A stretch of DNA of 64,000 nucleotides from the NCBI RefSeq assembly GCF_009908165.1, contig NZ_JAAAUC010000006.1, positions 186,001-250,000 on the forward strand, read 5' to 3'. Both the position numbers and the translations under genes were made by a program. The DNA is from Frigidibacter albus (GTDB taxonomy: Bacteria; Pseudomonadota; Alphaproteobacteria; Rhodobacterales; Rhodobacteraceae). The notes under the pieces were generated by a model. The model was given only the letters and a program-made list of their open reading frames with translations, made no database searches and was not told the DNA's origin. Of this stretch, positions 7,950-16,909 are shown piece by piece. The number at the start of each line of letters is the position of its first letter. Within the stretch, counting starts at the first letter, position 1.

Positions 7950-8521
7950 GGGCAGCCCGCCTGATCGCCGGTCAGCAGCGCGGCCAGATCGCGCAGAACA
8001 GTGTCATTGCCCTCTTCGGGGCGATGTGCGTCTGTCAGCTTTTCATGCATCAGCCCCTCGCAGGCCAGGAACACGATGGCGGCCCGGCGCGGATCGGGAC
8101 AGCGGGCGAAGAGGGCGCGCAGATCGTCGCGGAAGGTCAGAACCGGCTCCATGAAGGCCGGATCCTCGAGCATGGCGGCAAAGGCGCCGCTGGCGCCCGC
8201 GGGGGTGCTGCACATTTCTTCCCGCAATACATCAAGATAGCACAGCGCGGCGGTCAGCGCGGGCGCGGTGCCGGACAGGGCGCCGGGGGCGCGCGCCTCC
8301 AGCTCGGCCCGGACGCGGCTGACATGATCGGCGACCATGGCGCGCAGCAGCGCGTTCTTCGACGGGAAGTGATAGAGCAGGCCGCCCTTGGACACGCCGG
8401 CCTTTGCTGCGACAGCATCGAGCGACAGGCTGGAAGCCCCTTCCTCGCAGGCCAGTTCTCCGGCAGCATCCAGAAGACGCTGCCGTGTGGCCGCCGGGTT
8501 GCGTGTGCGCGGTTTTGTCAC
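7946..8521 (-). CDS. TetR/AcrR family transcriptional regulator
   Basis: A 191-residue regulator. The N-terminal helix-turn-helix is clear (SLDAVAAKAGVSKGGLLYHF, residues ~35-54); the C-terminal ligand domain is all-helical and unassigned. I prefer the GTG start at 8521 because it has a GGGGAGG ribosome site and begins VTKPRTRNP; the longer ATG frame would run through the operator. It is divergent from the RND adaptor gene with a perfect palindrome between, the usual arrangement for an autoregulated efflux repressor. By analogy it should release DNA when it binds a pump substrate. Confidence 0.9.
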   Translation of the reverse strand: MTKPRTRNPAATRQRLLDAAGELACEEGASSLSLDAVAAKAGVSKGGLLYHFPSKNALLRAMVADHVSRVRAELEARAPGALSGTAPALTAALCYLDVLREEMCSTPAGASGAFAAMLEDPAFMEPVLTFRDDLRALFARCPDPRRAAIVFLACEGLMHEKLTDAHRPEEGNDTVLRDLAALLTGDQAGCP

Positions 8522-8540
8522 TGAAGTCTTTCCTCCCCGA

Positions 8541-8567
8541 TTGACTTTACCGTCCGGACGGTACAGT
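8541..8567 (+). promoter_or_regulatory. RND efflux promoter with TetR operator
   Basis: TACCGTCCGGACGGTA at 8548-8563 is a perfect 16-bp palindrome. TTGACT at 8541-8546 could be the -35 box and TACAGT at 8562-8567 a weak -10 (15-base spacing), so a bound repressor would cover the promoter. It lies between the divergent tetR and adaptor starts and could control both. Confidence 0.75.
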
Positions 8568-8634
8568 TGTTGCCTCGAAAATGAAAGACTCAACTGCGAA
8601 GTACCTTTTCACGCCGGGGTCTCAGGAGACAAGA

Positions 8635-9879
8635 ATGGTAAAGCGCCTTTTCATCGCCGTGATCCTGCTGGGCCTGGTCGTCGGCGGCATCGTCGGGTTC
8701 AACCTGTTCCGCGACAAGATGATCGGCGAGTTCTTCGCCGGGATGACACCGGCCCCCGTGGCCGTGTCGGTGACGGTGGCAGAGCCGATCACCTGGACCC
8801 CGGGGCTGGAGGCGGTGGGCACCGCGCTGGCCGCGCAGGGGGTGGACCTGTCGGTGGAGGCCGCGGGCGTGGTGCGCGAGGTGCTGTTTGCGCCGAACCA
8901 GCAGGTCAGCGCCGGCGACCAGCTGGTTCAGATCGACGACCGGATCGAGCAGGCCGACCTTGCTGCGGCGATTGCCGGGCAAGAGCTGGCCGAGACCGAG
9001 CTGACCCGCAGCCGCACCCTGCAGCAGCGGGGCGTGAGCACGGCCAACACGCTGGACACCGCCGAGGCGACGGCGACCGAGGCCCGCAGCCGGGTGCAAA
9101 GCCTGCGCGCGGTGCTGGAGCAGAAGCAGTCGGTCGCGCCCTTTGACGGGGTGATCGGGATCCCGCGGATCGAGGCGGGCGAATATGTGACCCCGGGCAC
9201 CATCTATGCGACGCTTCAGGATCTGGACAGCATGCGGGTCGACTTCTCGCTGCCCGAACAGGAAGCCGGGATCGTGAAGATCGGGATGCCGGTGACGGTG
9301 TCGTCCGAAGTCGGCGGCGTGACCGCCACGGGCAAGGTGACGGGCATCGAGCCGAAGATCGACCCCAACTCGCGGCTGGTGACGGTGCGGGCCGAGGTCG
9401 AGAATCCCGAGACCGCGATCACCCCGGGCCAGTTCCTGCGGGTGCGGGTGGAATTGCCGGTCGAGGAGGGCGTCATCGCCCTGCCGCAGACCGCCGTCAG
9501 CTCCAACCTCTACGGCGATTCCGTTTACATCGTGCGGGCGCCCGAGGCCGAGGATGAGCCCGAACGGGTGGAGCAGGTGTTCGTGACGCTTGGCCGCCGG
9601 ACGGGCAGCGTGATCGAGATCCGCGACGGCGTGGCGGCGGGCGACCGCGTGGTCAATGCCGGGCAGAACCGGCTGAGCGGCAATGCGGCGGTGACCATCG
9701 ACAATACCGTGGCGCCGGTGGCTGCTGCGGTTCCGGCACCGGGCGAAGCTGCCGCCGCCGAAAGCGATGCGGCGGCCGATCCCGGTGCGGCCGACGCCGC
9801 ACCTGCGGCACCCGATGCGGGCGACGCCGCGCCTGCGGCACCCGGTGCGGGCGACGCCCCACCTGCGGCAAACGAGTGA
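8635..9879 (+). CDS. RND efflux periplasmic adaptor subunit (membrane fusion protein)
   Basis: A 414-residue HlyD/AcrA-type adaptor. The N-terminal anchor is LFIAVILLGLVVGGIVGF. The lipoyl/barrel-sandwich domain starts near VDLSVEAAGVVREVLF and closes with APFDGVIGIPRIEAGEYV; between lies a short coiled-coil hairpin with ISTANTLD-like sequence. The beta-barrel and membrane-proximal domains follow (DPNSRLVTVRAEV, FLRVRVELP). The start has an AGGAG site; an upstream ATG at 8581 is less likely. The C-terminus is a Pro/Ala tail encoded by three 30-bp tandem units. It bridges the RND pump to an outer-membrane channel; no TolC-type gene is present here, so that partner must be elsewhere. Confidence 0.93.
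   Translation: MVKRLFIAVILLGLVVGGIVGFNLFRDKMIGEFFAGMTPAPVAVSVTVAEPITWTPGLEAVGTALAAQGVDLSVEAAGVVREVLFAPNQQVSAGDQLVQIDDRIEQADLAAAIAGQELAETELTRSRTLQQRGVSTANTLDTAEATATEARSRVQSLRAVLEQKQSVAPFDGVIGIPRIEAGEYVTPGTIYATLQDLDSMRVDFSLPEQEAGIVKIGMPVTVSSEVGGVTATGKVTGIEPKIDPNSRLVTVRAEVENPETAITPGQFLRVRVELPVEEGVIALPQTAVSSNLYGDSVYIVRAPEAEDEPERVEQVFVTLGRRTGSVIEIRDGVAAGDRVVNAGQNRLSGNAAVTIDNTVAPVAAAVPAPGEAAAAESDAAADPGAADAAPAAPDAGDAAPAAPGAGDAPPAANE
9781..9870 (+). repeat. Three 30-bp tandem repeats in adaptor C-terminus
   Basis: Three consecutive 30-bp units (9781-9810, 9811-9840, 9841-9870) encode PGAADAAPAA, PDAGDAAPAA and PGAGDAPPAA. The differences are single substitutions, so the array is recent and copy number may vary between strains. 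The tail follows the folded adaptor domains. Confidence 0.9.
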
Positions 9880-9889
9880 GGGCAGAGCG

Positions 9890-12800
9890 GTGAACTTTTC
9901 CGAAATCTTCATCCGGCGGCCCGTGCTGTCGACGGTGCTGGCCGCCTTCATCCTGCTGCTTGGCGCCCAAGGGCTGCTGAACCTGCCGGTGCGGCAATAT
10001 CCCGAGGTCGAGGAGACGGTGGTGACCATCACCACGGTCTATCCCGGTGCCTCATCCGACCTGATCCAGGGCTTCGTGACGGCGCCGATCGCGGCCGCCG
10101 TGGCGACGACCGAGAACATCGACTATGTCAGCAGCCAGTCCACCCCCTCGGCCTCGGTCGTGTCGGTGAGCATGCAGCTGGGGGCGGACCCGGATGTGGC
10201 GCTGACCGACGTGCTGTCGAAGGTGCAATCGGTGCGCGGGCAGCTGCCTGCGGATGCCGAGGACCCGATCATCGTGAAGGGCACCGGCGATCAGTTCGCG
10301 CTGATGTATCTGGCGGCGATCAACCCCAACATGACCGCCGAGCAACTGACCGAGTATCTGGAACGGGTGATCCGGCCGCGGATGTCCACTATCGAGGGCG
10401 TGGCCGAGATCCAGGTGATCGGCGCGGCGAACTATGCGATGCGGGTCTGGATCGATCCCTTGAAGCTGGCCGCGCGGGGCGTGACGGCGGCGGAGGTGGC
10501 GCAGGCGATCCAGGCGTCGAACTTCCTGGCGGCGCCGGGCAAGACCGAGAATGAATTCTTCGCCCATGCGATCACGTTGCGGTCCACGCTGCAGACGCCC
10601 GAAGCCTTTGGCGCGCTGCCGCTGTCGGGCAGCGGCGACAATGTGGTGCGGCTGCGCGATGTGGCCGAGATCGAGCTGGCATCCGAGGACGGGGCCGAGA
10701 TCGTCACCTTCAACGGCCAGTCGGGCACCTTCATCGGCCTGTTCCCGACTCCTGCCGCCAACCCGCTGGACACCGCCGCGGCCGTGATCGACGAGCTGCC
10801 GGCGATCAACGATGCGCTGCCCGAGGGCATGACCATCGAGCTGGTCTATGATTCCACCGAGACGATCAGCGCCTCGATCAAGGAAGTATTCAAGACCATC
10901 GCCGAGGCGGTTGCCATCGTGGTGGTGGTGATCTTGCTGTTCCTGGGCTCGTTCCGGTCGGTGCTGATGCCGATTGTCACCATCCCGCTGTCGCTGATCG
11001 GGGTGGGTATGGTGCTGCTGGCGCTTGGCTACTCGATCAACCTTCTGTCGCTGCTGGCGATGGTGCTGGCCATCGGCCTGGTGGTGGATGACGCCATCGT
11101 CGTGGTGGAGAACATCCACCGGCATATCGAGGATGGCATGACTCCGAAGCGCGCCGCCATCAAGGGTATGGAGGAGATCACCGGCCCGGTCATCGCCATG
11201 ACGATCACGCTGGCCGCCGTTCTGGCACCGCTGGCCTTTACCGGCGGCTTGACCGGGGCGCTGTTCACCGAGTTTGCCTTCACGCTGGCCGGGTCGGTGA
11301 TCCTGTCGGGGATCATCGCGCTGACGATCACGCCGATGATGGCGGCGCGGCTGCTGAAGCACGGGCAGACCAGCAAGTTCCAGCGGATCGTGGACGGGTC
11401 TTCGGACCGGCTGGCGAACTGGTATGAGCGGCGGGTGTCGTCCTCGCTCAATTACCGGCCGGTGACGATGCTGATGGTGCTGGCGCTGGTAGGCGTGACC
11501 GGGTTCATGTTCACCAAGACCTCGAGCGAGCTGGCGCCCGAAGAGGATCAGGGTGCGATGTTCGCCTTCCTCAGCGGGCCGCGCTACGCGACCAAGGACT
11601 ACACCTCGCTCTATACCGATCAGATTTCCGGGCTGACATCGGAGATCCCCGAGGTGAACACCGAGTTCTCGATTGCGGGCTTCGGCGGGCAGACCAATTC
11701 GGGCATCTACATCTGGGTGCTGGATGACTGGGCCGACCGTGACCGCAGCCAGGCCGAGGTGCAGGCCGAGATCCAGGGCAAGCTTGACGGGGTTGCCGGG
11801 ATCCAGGGCTTCGTCTTTGCGCCGCCGACGCTGCCGGGCACCGGAGGCGGGCTGCCGATCTCGATGGTGATCCAGTCGATCCATGCGCCCGAGCGGGTGG
11901 TTGAAGTTGCCGAAGAGATCAAGAACAAGGCGCAGGCCAGCGGCAAGTTCATCGTCGTGCAGAACTCGCTGGCCTTCGATGCGCCGCAGGTGACGGTGAC
12001 GATCGACCGTGAGCGGGCGGCGAGCCTGAATGTGCCGGTGTCGGAAATCGGCTCGACGCTGGGGCTGCTGGTCGGGGGCGGCGCGATCTCGCAGTTCGAC
12101 CGCGATTCCAACAGCTATGACATCATCACGCAGGTGCCGCGCGAATACCGCGAGAACCCGGACAGCCTTGGCAAGTTCTTCGTGCGGGCGGCCGATGGCG
12201 CGATGGTGCCGCTGTCCTCGGTGGTGACGATCTCGACCGGGGTGACGGCTGCATCCATCGAACAGTTCAACCAGCTCAACTCTGCCACGATCACCGCATT
12301 GCCGCTGCCGGGGATCTCGACCGGCGAGGGGCTGGCCGAGGTGGTGGCGGCGGCCGAGGAGCTGATGCCGGACGGGTTCTTCATCGACTATTCCGGCCAG
12401 TCGCGGCTGGAGGTTTCGCAGGGCAACACCATCGTCATCGCCTTCGCGGCGGCGCTGGTGGTGATCTATCTGGTGCTGGCGGCGCAGTTCGAAAGCTTCC
12501 GCGACCCGTTCATCATCCTGATGTCGGTGCCGCTGTCGATCTTTGGCGCGATCCTGCCGCTGAACCTCGGGCTTGGCACGCTGAACATCTACACGCAGGT
12601 GGGTCTGATCACGCTGATCGGCTTGATCACCAAACACGGGATCTTGCTGGTGGAGTTCGCCAACCAGCAGCGCGAGCAGCACGGGCTGACCAAGCGGCAG
12701 GCGATCATCGCTGCGGCCAAGGTGCGTCTGCGCCCGATCCTGATGACGACGGCCGCCATGGCGCTGGCTGTGGTGCCGCTGATCATCGCCGAGGGCGCCG

Positions 12801-12970
12801 GGGCTGCGGCGCGGCAGGCGATGGGGATCGTGATCTTCTCGGGCCTGATCCTTGGCACGATGTTCACGCTGTTCGTGGTGCCGATGTTCTACACGCTGAT
12901 CTCGCGCTCTGACGGGGCCTTCGCGCTGGAGAAGCTGCAGCACGAGGCCGAAGCGCAAGGCCGCGCCTGA
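9890..12970 (+). CDS. RND multidrug efflux transporter permease (HAE1 family)
   Basis: A 1026-residue inner-membrane proton/drug antiporter. The GTG start giving VNFSEIFIRRPVLSTV is used because it yields the conserved N-terminal helix and sits 10 bases after the adaptor stop. Hallmarks are the first transmembrane helix, large periplasmic domain, and TM4 with the proton-relay Asp pair in GLVVDDAIVVVENI (the canonical RND motif). The second half repeats the fold (LNIYTQVGLITLIGLITKHG). Length and signature match the HAE1 drug pumps such as MexB/MexI. A strong hairpin terminator follows at 12987. Confidence 0.95.
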   Translation: MNFSEIFIRRPVLSTVLAAFILLLGAQGLLNLPVRQYPEVEETVVTITTVYPGASSDLIQGFVTAPIAAAVATTENIDYVSSQSTPSASVVSVSMQLGADPDVALTDVLSKVQSVRGQLPADAEDPIIVKGTGDQFALMYLAAINPNMTAEQLTEYLERVIRPRMSTIEGVAEIQVIGAANYAMRVWIDPLKLAARGVTAAEVAQAIQASNFLAAPGKTENEFFAHAITLRSTLQTPEAFGALPLSGSGDNVVRLRDVAEIELASEDGAEIVTFNGQSGTFIGLFPTPAANPLDTAAAVIDELPAINDALPEGMTIELVYDSTETISASIKEVFKTIAEAVAIVVVVILLFLGSFRSVLMPIVTIPLSLIGVGMVLLALGYSINLLSLLAMVLAIGLVVDDAIVVVENIHRHIEDGMTPKRAAIKGMEEITGPVIAMTITLAAVLAPLAFTGGLTGALFTEFAFTLAGSVILSGIIALTITPMMAARLLKHGQTSKFQRIVDGSSDRLANWYERRVSSSLNYRPVTMLMVLALVGVTGFMFTKTSSELAPEEDQGAMFAFLSGPRYATKDYTSLYTDQISGLTSEIPEVNTEFSIAGFGGQTNSGIYIWVLDDWADRDRSQAEVQAEIQGKLDGVAGIQGFVFAPPTLPGTGGGLPISMVIQSIHAPERVVEVAEEIKNKAQASGKFIVVQNSLAFDAPQVTVTIDRERAASLNVPVSEIGSTLGLLVGGGAISQFDRDSNSYDIITQVPREYRENPDSLGKFFVRAADGAMVPLSSVVTISTGVTAASIEQFNQLNSATITALPLPGISTGEGLAEVVAAAEELMPDGFFIDYSGQSRLEVSQGNTIVIAFAAALVVIYLVLAAQFESFRDPFIILMSVPLSIFGAILPLNLGLGTLNIYTQVGLITLIGLITKHGILLVEFANQQREQHGLTKRQAIIAAAKVRLRPILMTTAAMALAVVPLIIAEGAGAAARQAMGIVIFSGLILGTMFTLFVVPMFYTLISRSDGAFALEKLQHEAEAQGRA

Positions 12971-12986
12971 GCCGGACTATCTGCGG

Positions 12987-13022
12987 AACCGCCGCGTGCC
13001 CTGCCGGGTGCGCGGCGGTTTT
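12987..13022 (+). terminator. Rho-independent terminator after RND operon
   Basis: AACCGCCGCG at 12987-12996 pairs perfectly with CGCGGCGGTT at 13011-13020, with a 14-base loop and a short T run at 13019-13022. It lies 16 bases after the permease stop. Confidence 0.8.
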
Positions 13023-13059
13023 GCGTTTCGGGCCAGCCGAATAGGCGCAATTGCGGCGG

Positions 13060-13074
13060 TTAAGGCGCGGGTAA
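13060..13074 (+). promoter_or_regulatory. CtrA-like box upstream of motB
   Basis: TTAA-N7-GTAA differs by one base from the CtrA consensus TTAA-N7-TTAA and lies about 47 bases before the motB ATG. CtrA controls flagellar genes in Caulobacter and Rhodobacterales, and a second match sits before flgE. Confidence 0.45.
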
Positions 13075-13120
13075 GCGGGCGCTGCTATCCCTTACCACGG
13101 GTGAATATGTGGGTGGTGGG

Positions 13121-13972
13121 ATGGGCGCGGTTAAAAACGCGGCACCAGTCATCATCAAACGGAAGAAGGTCGTGGTTGGCGGGGGCCACCACGGCGGCGC
13201 GTGGAAGGTGGCTTACGCCGACTTCGTGACCGCGATGATGGCGTTCTTCCTGTTGATGTGGCTGCTGAATGCGACGACGGAAAAGCAACGCAAGGGCATC
13301 GCGGATTACTTCAATCCGACGATTCCGATCAACCGGATTTCTGGCGGCGGCGAGGGTGCCTTTGGCGGCGATAGCGTGTTCTCGGAAGAGGAGATCGCGC
13401 AGAACGGCACTGGCGCGTCGGGCTTCAAGCCCACCGAGGAGCGGCAGGCGGTGGGCCGGACCGGCACCACGGTGCAGGACGAGCGGGCGGCGGAGGCCGA
13501 GGCGCGCGACATGGCGCGCATGGAGTCGATGCTGAAGGGCTTTGGCGGCGAAAGCATGGTGACAGAAAACCTTGCGCGCCACATCGTGACCCGCCTGACC
13601 GACGAGGGCCTGATCGTGGAGTTTTTCGATCTGGAGGACGCGCCGCTGTTCGCGGAAGGCACCGCCGATCCGATGCCTGTGACGCGCGAGCTTGCCGGGA
13701 TGATCTCGCGGGTGTTCGGGCTGGTCGACAACGAGGTGGCGGCGCAGGGCCATATCAGCGCGCCGCCCGAGGTTTTGCGCAAGGACCCGTCCTGGGACCT
13801 GTCCACCGCCCGGGCGCAGGCGCTGCGCATCCTGATCGAGGAGGCGGGATTCGAGCCGCGGCGGGTGCAGCGGGTGACGGGCTTTGCCGACCGGATTCCG
13901 GCGGTGCGCAACCCGATGGCGGTGCGCAACAACCGGGTGGAGGTGATCTTGCTGCGCTCGAACCGGGTCTAG
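13121..13972 (+). CDS. motB: Flagellar motor protein MotB
   Basis: Stator protein that anchors MotA to peptidoglycan and couples ion flow to rotation. 283 residues from the ATG at 13121 (a GTG at 13109 would add four residues). The single transmembrane helix holds the ion-binding Asp in AYADFVTAMMAFFLLMWLLN. A plug/linker region follows, then a C-terminal OmpA-like peptidoglycan domain with DLSTARAQALRILIEEAGF and a terminal NPMAVRNNRVEV. No motA is adjacent, so its partner is encoded elsewhere. First gene of the flagellar block; a CtrA-like site sits just upstream. Confidence 0.93.
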   Translation: MGAVKNAAPVIIKRKKVVVGGGHHGGAWKVAYADFVTAMMAFFLLMWLLNATTEKQRKGIADYFNPTIPINRISGGGEGAFGGDSVFSEEEIAQNGTGASGFKPTEERQAVGRTGTTVQDERAAEAEARDMARMESMLKGFGGESMVTENLARHIVTRLTDEGLIVEFFDLEDAPLFAEGTADPMPVTRELAGMISRVFGLVDNEVAAQGHISAPPEVLRKDPSWDLSTARAQALRILIEEAGFEPRRVQRVTGFADRIPAVRNPMAVRNNRVEVILLRSNRV

Positions 13973-13979
13973 GGCGGCG

Positions 13980-13994
13980 TTAGCGGGATGTTAA
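13980..13994 (+). promoter_or_regulatory. CtrA-like box upstream of flgE
   Basis: TTAG-N7-TTAA, one mismatch from the CtrA consensus, lies 62 bases before the flgE start and just after the motB stop. Two near-matches in one 1-kb flagellar region make chance less likely in this GC-rich DNA. Confidence 0.5.
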
Positions 13995-14055
13995 GCGCCA
14001 GTGCGGCAGGGTGTGTCCGATCGAGGGACGCAGCAGCAGAAAGGCGCTAACCCGC

Positions 14056-15363
14056 ATGTCCATCTCCTCCTCGCTGAATTCCGGCGTGGCCGGCCTTGCG
14101 GCCAATGCCACCCGGCTTGCGACCATTTCCGACAACATCGCCAATTCCAGCACCTTCGGCTACAAGCGCGCCGAGGCCGATTTCGAAAGCCTGGTGATCA
14201 CCAGCACCTCCGGCTCTGGCACCTATTCGGCGGGCGGGGTGCGGGCGACCACCTCGCGCCTGATCGACCAGCAGGGCGCGCTCGTCTCGACCTCCAACGC
14301 GCTTGATATCGCCATTTCGGGCCGCGGGATGCTGCCGGTGACCACCGAAGTGTCGCTGAACGCCACCACGGGCGACAAGCCGATGATGATGACCTCGACA
14401 GGGTCATTCCACACCGACGCGGACGGGGTGCTGAAGACCAATTCCGGACTGGTCCTTCTGGGCTGGCCGGCCAATGCCGATGGCACGATCTCGACCTTTC
14501 CGCGCGATACGCTGGCGGGGTTGCAGCCGGTGGTGATCAACGCCAACCAGACCGCGGGCGACCCGACGACCGAGATGAACCTGGGCGTCAACCTGCCCGC
14601 GACCGAAACCGAAACCGGATCCAGCGGCGATGCGCTGCCGCTGTCGGTGGAGTATTTCGGCAACCTCGGCACCTCGGAGACGCTGGATATCTCCTTCACG
14701 CCGACGGTTCCAGCCACGGGCTCCTCGAACGAATGGACGATGGTGATCCGCGATTCGGCGCAGGCCGGGGCGGTGATCGGGGAATATACCCTGACCTTCG
14801 ATGACAGCCGCGGATCGGGCGGCACGCTGGCCTCTGTGGCGGTGGTGTCGGGCGGCGCCTATGACAGCGTGGAGGGCACCCTGGCGCTGACGGTGGCGGG
14901 CGGCCCGCTGGTGATGACCATCGGCAAGATCGGTGATGTCAACGGGCTGACCCAGCTCTCTGACAGTTTCGCCCCGACCTCGATCACCAAGGATGGCTCG
15001 CCAGTGGGCAACCTCACCGCGGTCGAGATCGACGAGAACGGCTATATCACCGCCACCTATGACACCGGATTCACCAGGCGGATCTATCAGATCCCGCTGG
15101 TCGATGTGCCCAATCCGAACGGGCTGACGGTGATGAACAACCAGACCTTCCAGGTCTCGCCCGATTCGGGGTCGTTCTTCTTGTGGGATGCGGGGGACGG
15201 GCCCACCGGCGCCGTGGTCGGCTATGCGCGCGAGGGATCGACCACCGATGTGGCCGGGGAGCTGACCTCGCTGATCCAGACCCAGCGGGCCTATTCCTCG
15301 AACGCCAAGGTGATCCAGACGGTGGACGAGATGCTGCAGGAGACGACGAACATCAAACGCTGA
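14056..15363 (+). CDS. flgE: Flagellar hook protein FlgE
   Basis: Structural subunit of the hook. 435 residues from the ATG giving MSISSSLNSGVAG, the conserved N-terminal rod/hook helix, followed by LATISDNIANSSTFGYK, the diagnostic flagellar rod/hook signature. The central part is the variable surface domain; the C-terminus ends with ELTSLIQTQRAYSSNAKVIQ and MLQETTNI, the conserved C-terminal coiled-coil. FlgE is chosen over FlgF/FlgG by length and by its position before flgK-flgL. Exported by the flagellar type III system without a cleaved signal. Confidence 0.95.
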   Translation: MSISSSLNSGVAGLAANATRLATISDNIANSSTFGYKRAEADFESLVITSTSGSGTYSAGGVRATTSRLIDQQGALVSTSNALDIAISGRGMLPVTTEVSLNATTGDKPMMMTSTGSFHTDADGVLKTNSGLVLLGWPANADGTISTFPRDTLAGLQPVVINANQTAGDPTTEMNLGVNLPATETETGSSGDALPLSVEYFGNLGTSETLDISFTPTVPATGSSNEWTMVIRDSAQAGAVIGEYTLTFDDSRGSGGTLASVAVVSGGAYDSVEGTLALTVAGGPLVMTIGKIGDVNGLTQLSDSFAPTSITKDGSPVGNLTAVEIDENGYITATYDTGFTRRIYQIPLVDVPNPNGLTVMNNQTFQVSPDSGSFFLWDAGDGPTGAVVGYAREGSTTDVAGELTSLIQTQRAYSSNAKVIQTVDEMLQETTNIKR

Positions 15364-15451
15364 TCGTGAACACTGAGCCGCGCCAGAAGGCCGCGGTGGA
15401 CACTTGCAGGCGGAACGCGGCGGGCACCCGGAACGCGGGCGGAGGACGGGC

Positions 15452-16906
15452 ATGAGCATTTCCAGCGCGCTGTCGAACGCCCTGTCTGGGCTGACCGCCA
15501 GCGCCCGCGCGGCCGAGGTCGTGTCGAACAACGTGGCGAACGCGCTGACCGAAGGCTATGCACGGCGCGAGCTTGGCCTGTCGACCCGCAGCCTTGGCGG
15601 TGAAGGTGCGGGGGTGAAAGTCGACGGTGTGGCGCGGGTGCAGAACCGCACCATCCTTGCCGACCGCCGGCTGGCCGATGCCGCCGCGGGCAATGCCGCG
15701 CTGCGCCAGAAGTTCCATACGGATCTTGAGCAGTCGATCGGCACCTCGGACCAGCCGGGATCGCTCACGGCGCGGATGAACGATCTGGAATCGGCGCTGA
15801 TCGCCGCCGCCAGCCGGCCGGACAGCGAGGCGCGGCTGCAGGACGTTCTGGCCAGCGCCAAGGGTCTTGCCGGGCATCTCCACGCCGTCTCGGACGATGT
15901 GCAGGCGATGCGGATGGCGGCCGATCAGGAGATCGCGGCGCAGGTCACCGCGCTGAATGACGCGCTGGTGCGGATCGACAGGCTGAATGCCACCATCCTC
16001 GCGCAGCGCAGTTCCGGCAGCGACGCGACCGCGCTGATGGACCAGCGCCAGCTTCTGGTGGACCGGGTGTCTGCCATCGTGCCGGTGCGCGAGGTGATGC
16101 GCGACAATGACCAGATCTCGCTCTACTCCACCGGCGGCGCGGTGCTGCTGGAGGGCAATCCGGTCACGATCGGCTTCACCGCGGTGGGGATCATCACGCC
16201 GGACATGACCCAAGCCTCGGGCGCGCTGTCGGGGCTGACGCTGAATGACCAGCCGATCCGCAGCGCCGAGAATGGCATCCTGGGCGGCGGCACGCTGACG
16301 GCGCTGTTCGCGGTGCGGGACGAGCTGGCGGTCTCTGCGCAATCGCAGCTGGATGCGGTGGCCCGCGACCTGATCGGCCGCTTTGCGGCGCCGGGAGTGG
16401 ATCCGACGCTGGCGCCGGGTGCGCCGGGCCTGTTCACCGATGCCGGCGCCGCCCTCGATCCACTCAACGAGGAAGGGTTGGCGGCACGCCTCTCTGTGAA
16501 CGCGCTGACCGATCCGGGCCAGGGCGGCGCGCTGTGGCGGCTGCGCGCCGGCCTGGGGGCCACCTCCCCCGGCGATGTCGGCAGCGCCGCGATCTTGCAG
16601 GCGTTGGCAGACGCCCTGGCCGCACCGCAGGTTCCGGCCTCGGGCAGCTTTCTGGGCGCGGCGCGCTCTGCCTCGGGTCTGGCGGCGGACCTGCTGTCGC
16701 AGGTCTCGGGCGCAAGGCAAAGCGCCGATGACAGCAGCGCCTTTGCCGGCGCCAAGCAGCAGACGCTGGCCATCGCGCTGGCCTCGGACGGGGTCGATAC
16801 CGATGCGGAGCTGCAGAACCTGCTGATGGTCGAGCAATCCTACGCCGCCAACGCGCGGGTAATCTCGGCGCTCGACGAGATGATCCAGCAGATCATAGGG
16901 ATGTAG
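15452..16906 (+). CDS. flgK: Flagellar hook-associated protein 1 FlgK
   Basis: First hook-filament junction protein. 484 residues; the ATG at 15452 has a GGAGG site and gives MSISSALSNALSGL. The N-terminal signature EVVSNNVANALTEGYARR and the C-terminal LMVEQSYAANARVISALDEM are the conserved coiled-coil ends shared with FlgE and FlgG. Length is typical for the compact Rhodobacterales FlgK. An 88-base gap separates it from flgE, and only 3 bases separate its stop from the flgL start, so they form one transcript. Confidence 0.95.
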   Translation: MSISSALSNALSGLTASARAAEVVSNNVANALTEGYARRELGLSTRSLGGEGAGVKVDGVARVQNRTILADRRLADAAAGNAALRQKFHTDLEQSIGTSDQPGSLTARMNDLESALIAAASRPDSEARLQDVLASAKGLAGHLHAVSDDVQAMRMAADQEIAAQVTALNDALVRIDRLNATILAQRSSGSDATALMDQRQLLVDRVSAIVPVREVMRDNDQISLYSTGGAVLLEGNPVTIGFTAVGIITPDMTQASGALSGLTLNDQPIRSAENGILGGGTLTALFAVRDELAVSAQSQLDAVARDLIGRFAAPGVDPTLAPGAPGLFTDAGAALDPLNEEGLAARLSVNALTDPGQGGALWRLRAGLGATSPGDVGSAAILQALADALAAPQVPASGSFLGAARSASGLAADLLSQVSGARQSADDSSAFAGAKQQTLAIALASDGVDTDAELQNLLMVEQSYAANARVISALDEMIQQIIGM

Positions 16907-16909
16907 GCG

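Noticed and set aside
9781-9870. Tandem 30-bp repeats as a possible phase-variable switch
   Set aside because: The unit is a multiple of three, so copy changes would only alter tail length and not the reading frame.
10052-12958. Minus-strand open frame of almost 1000 codons opposite the RND permease
   Set aside because: The product is Arg/His/Gln-rich with no domain; the plus-strand RND transporter fully explains the DNA.
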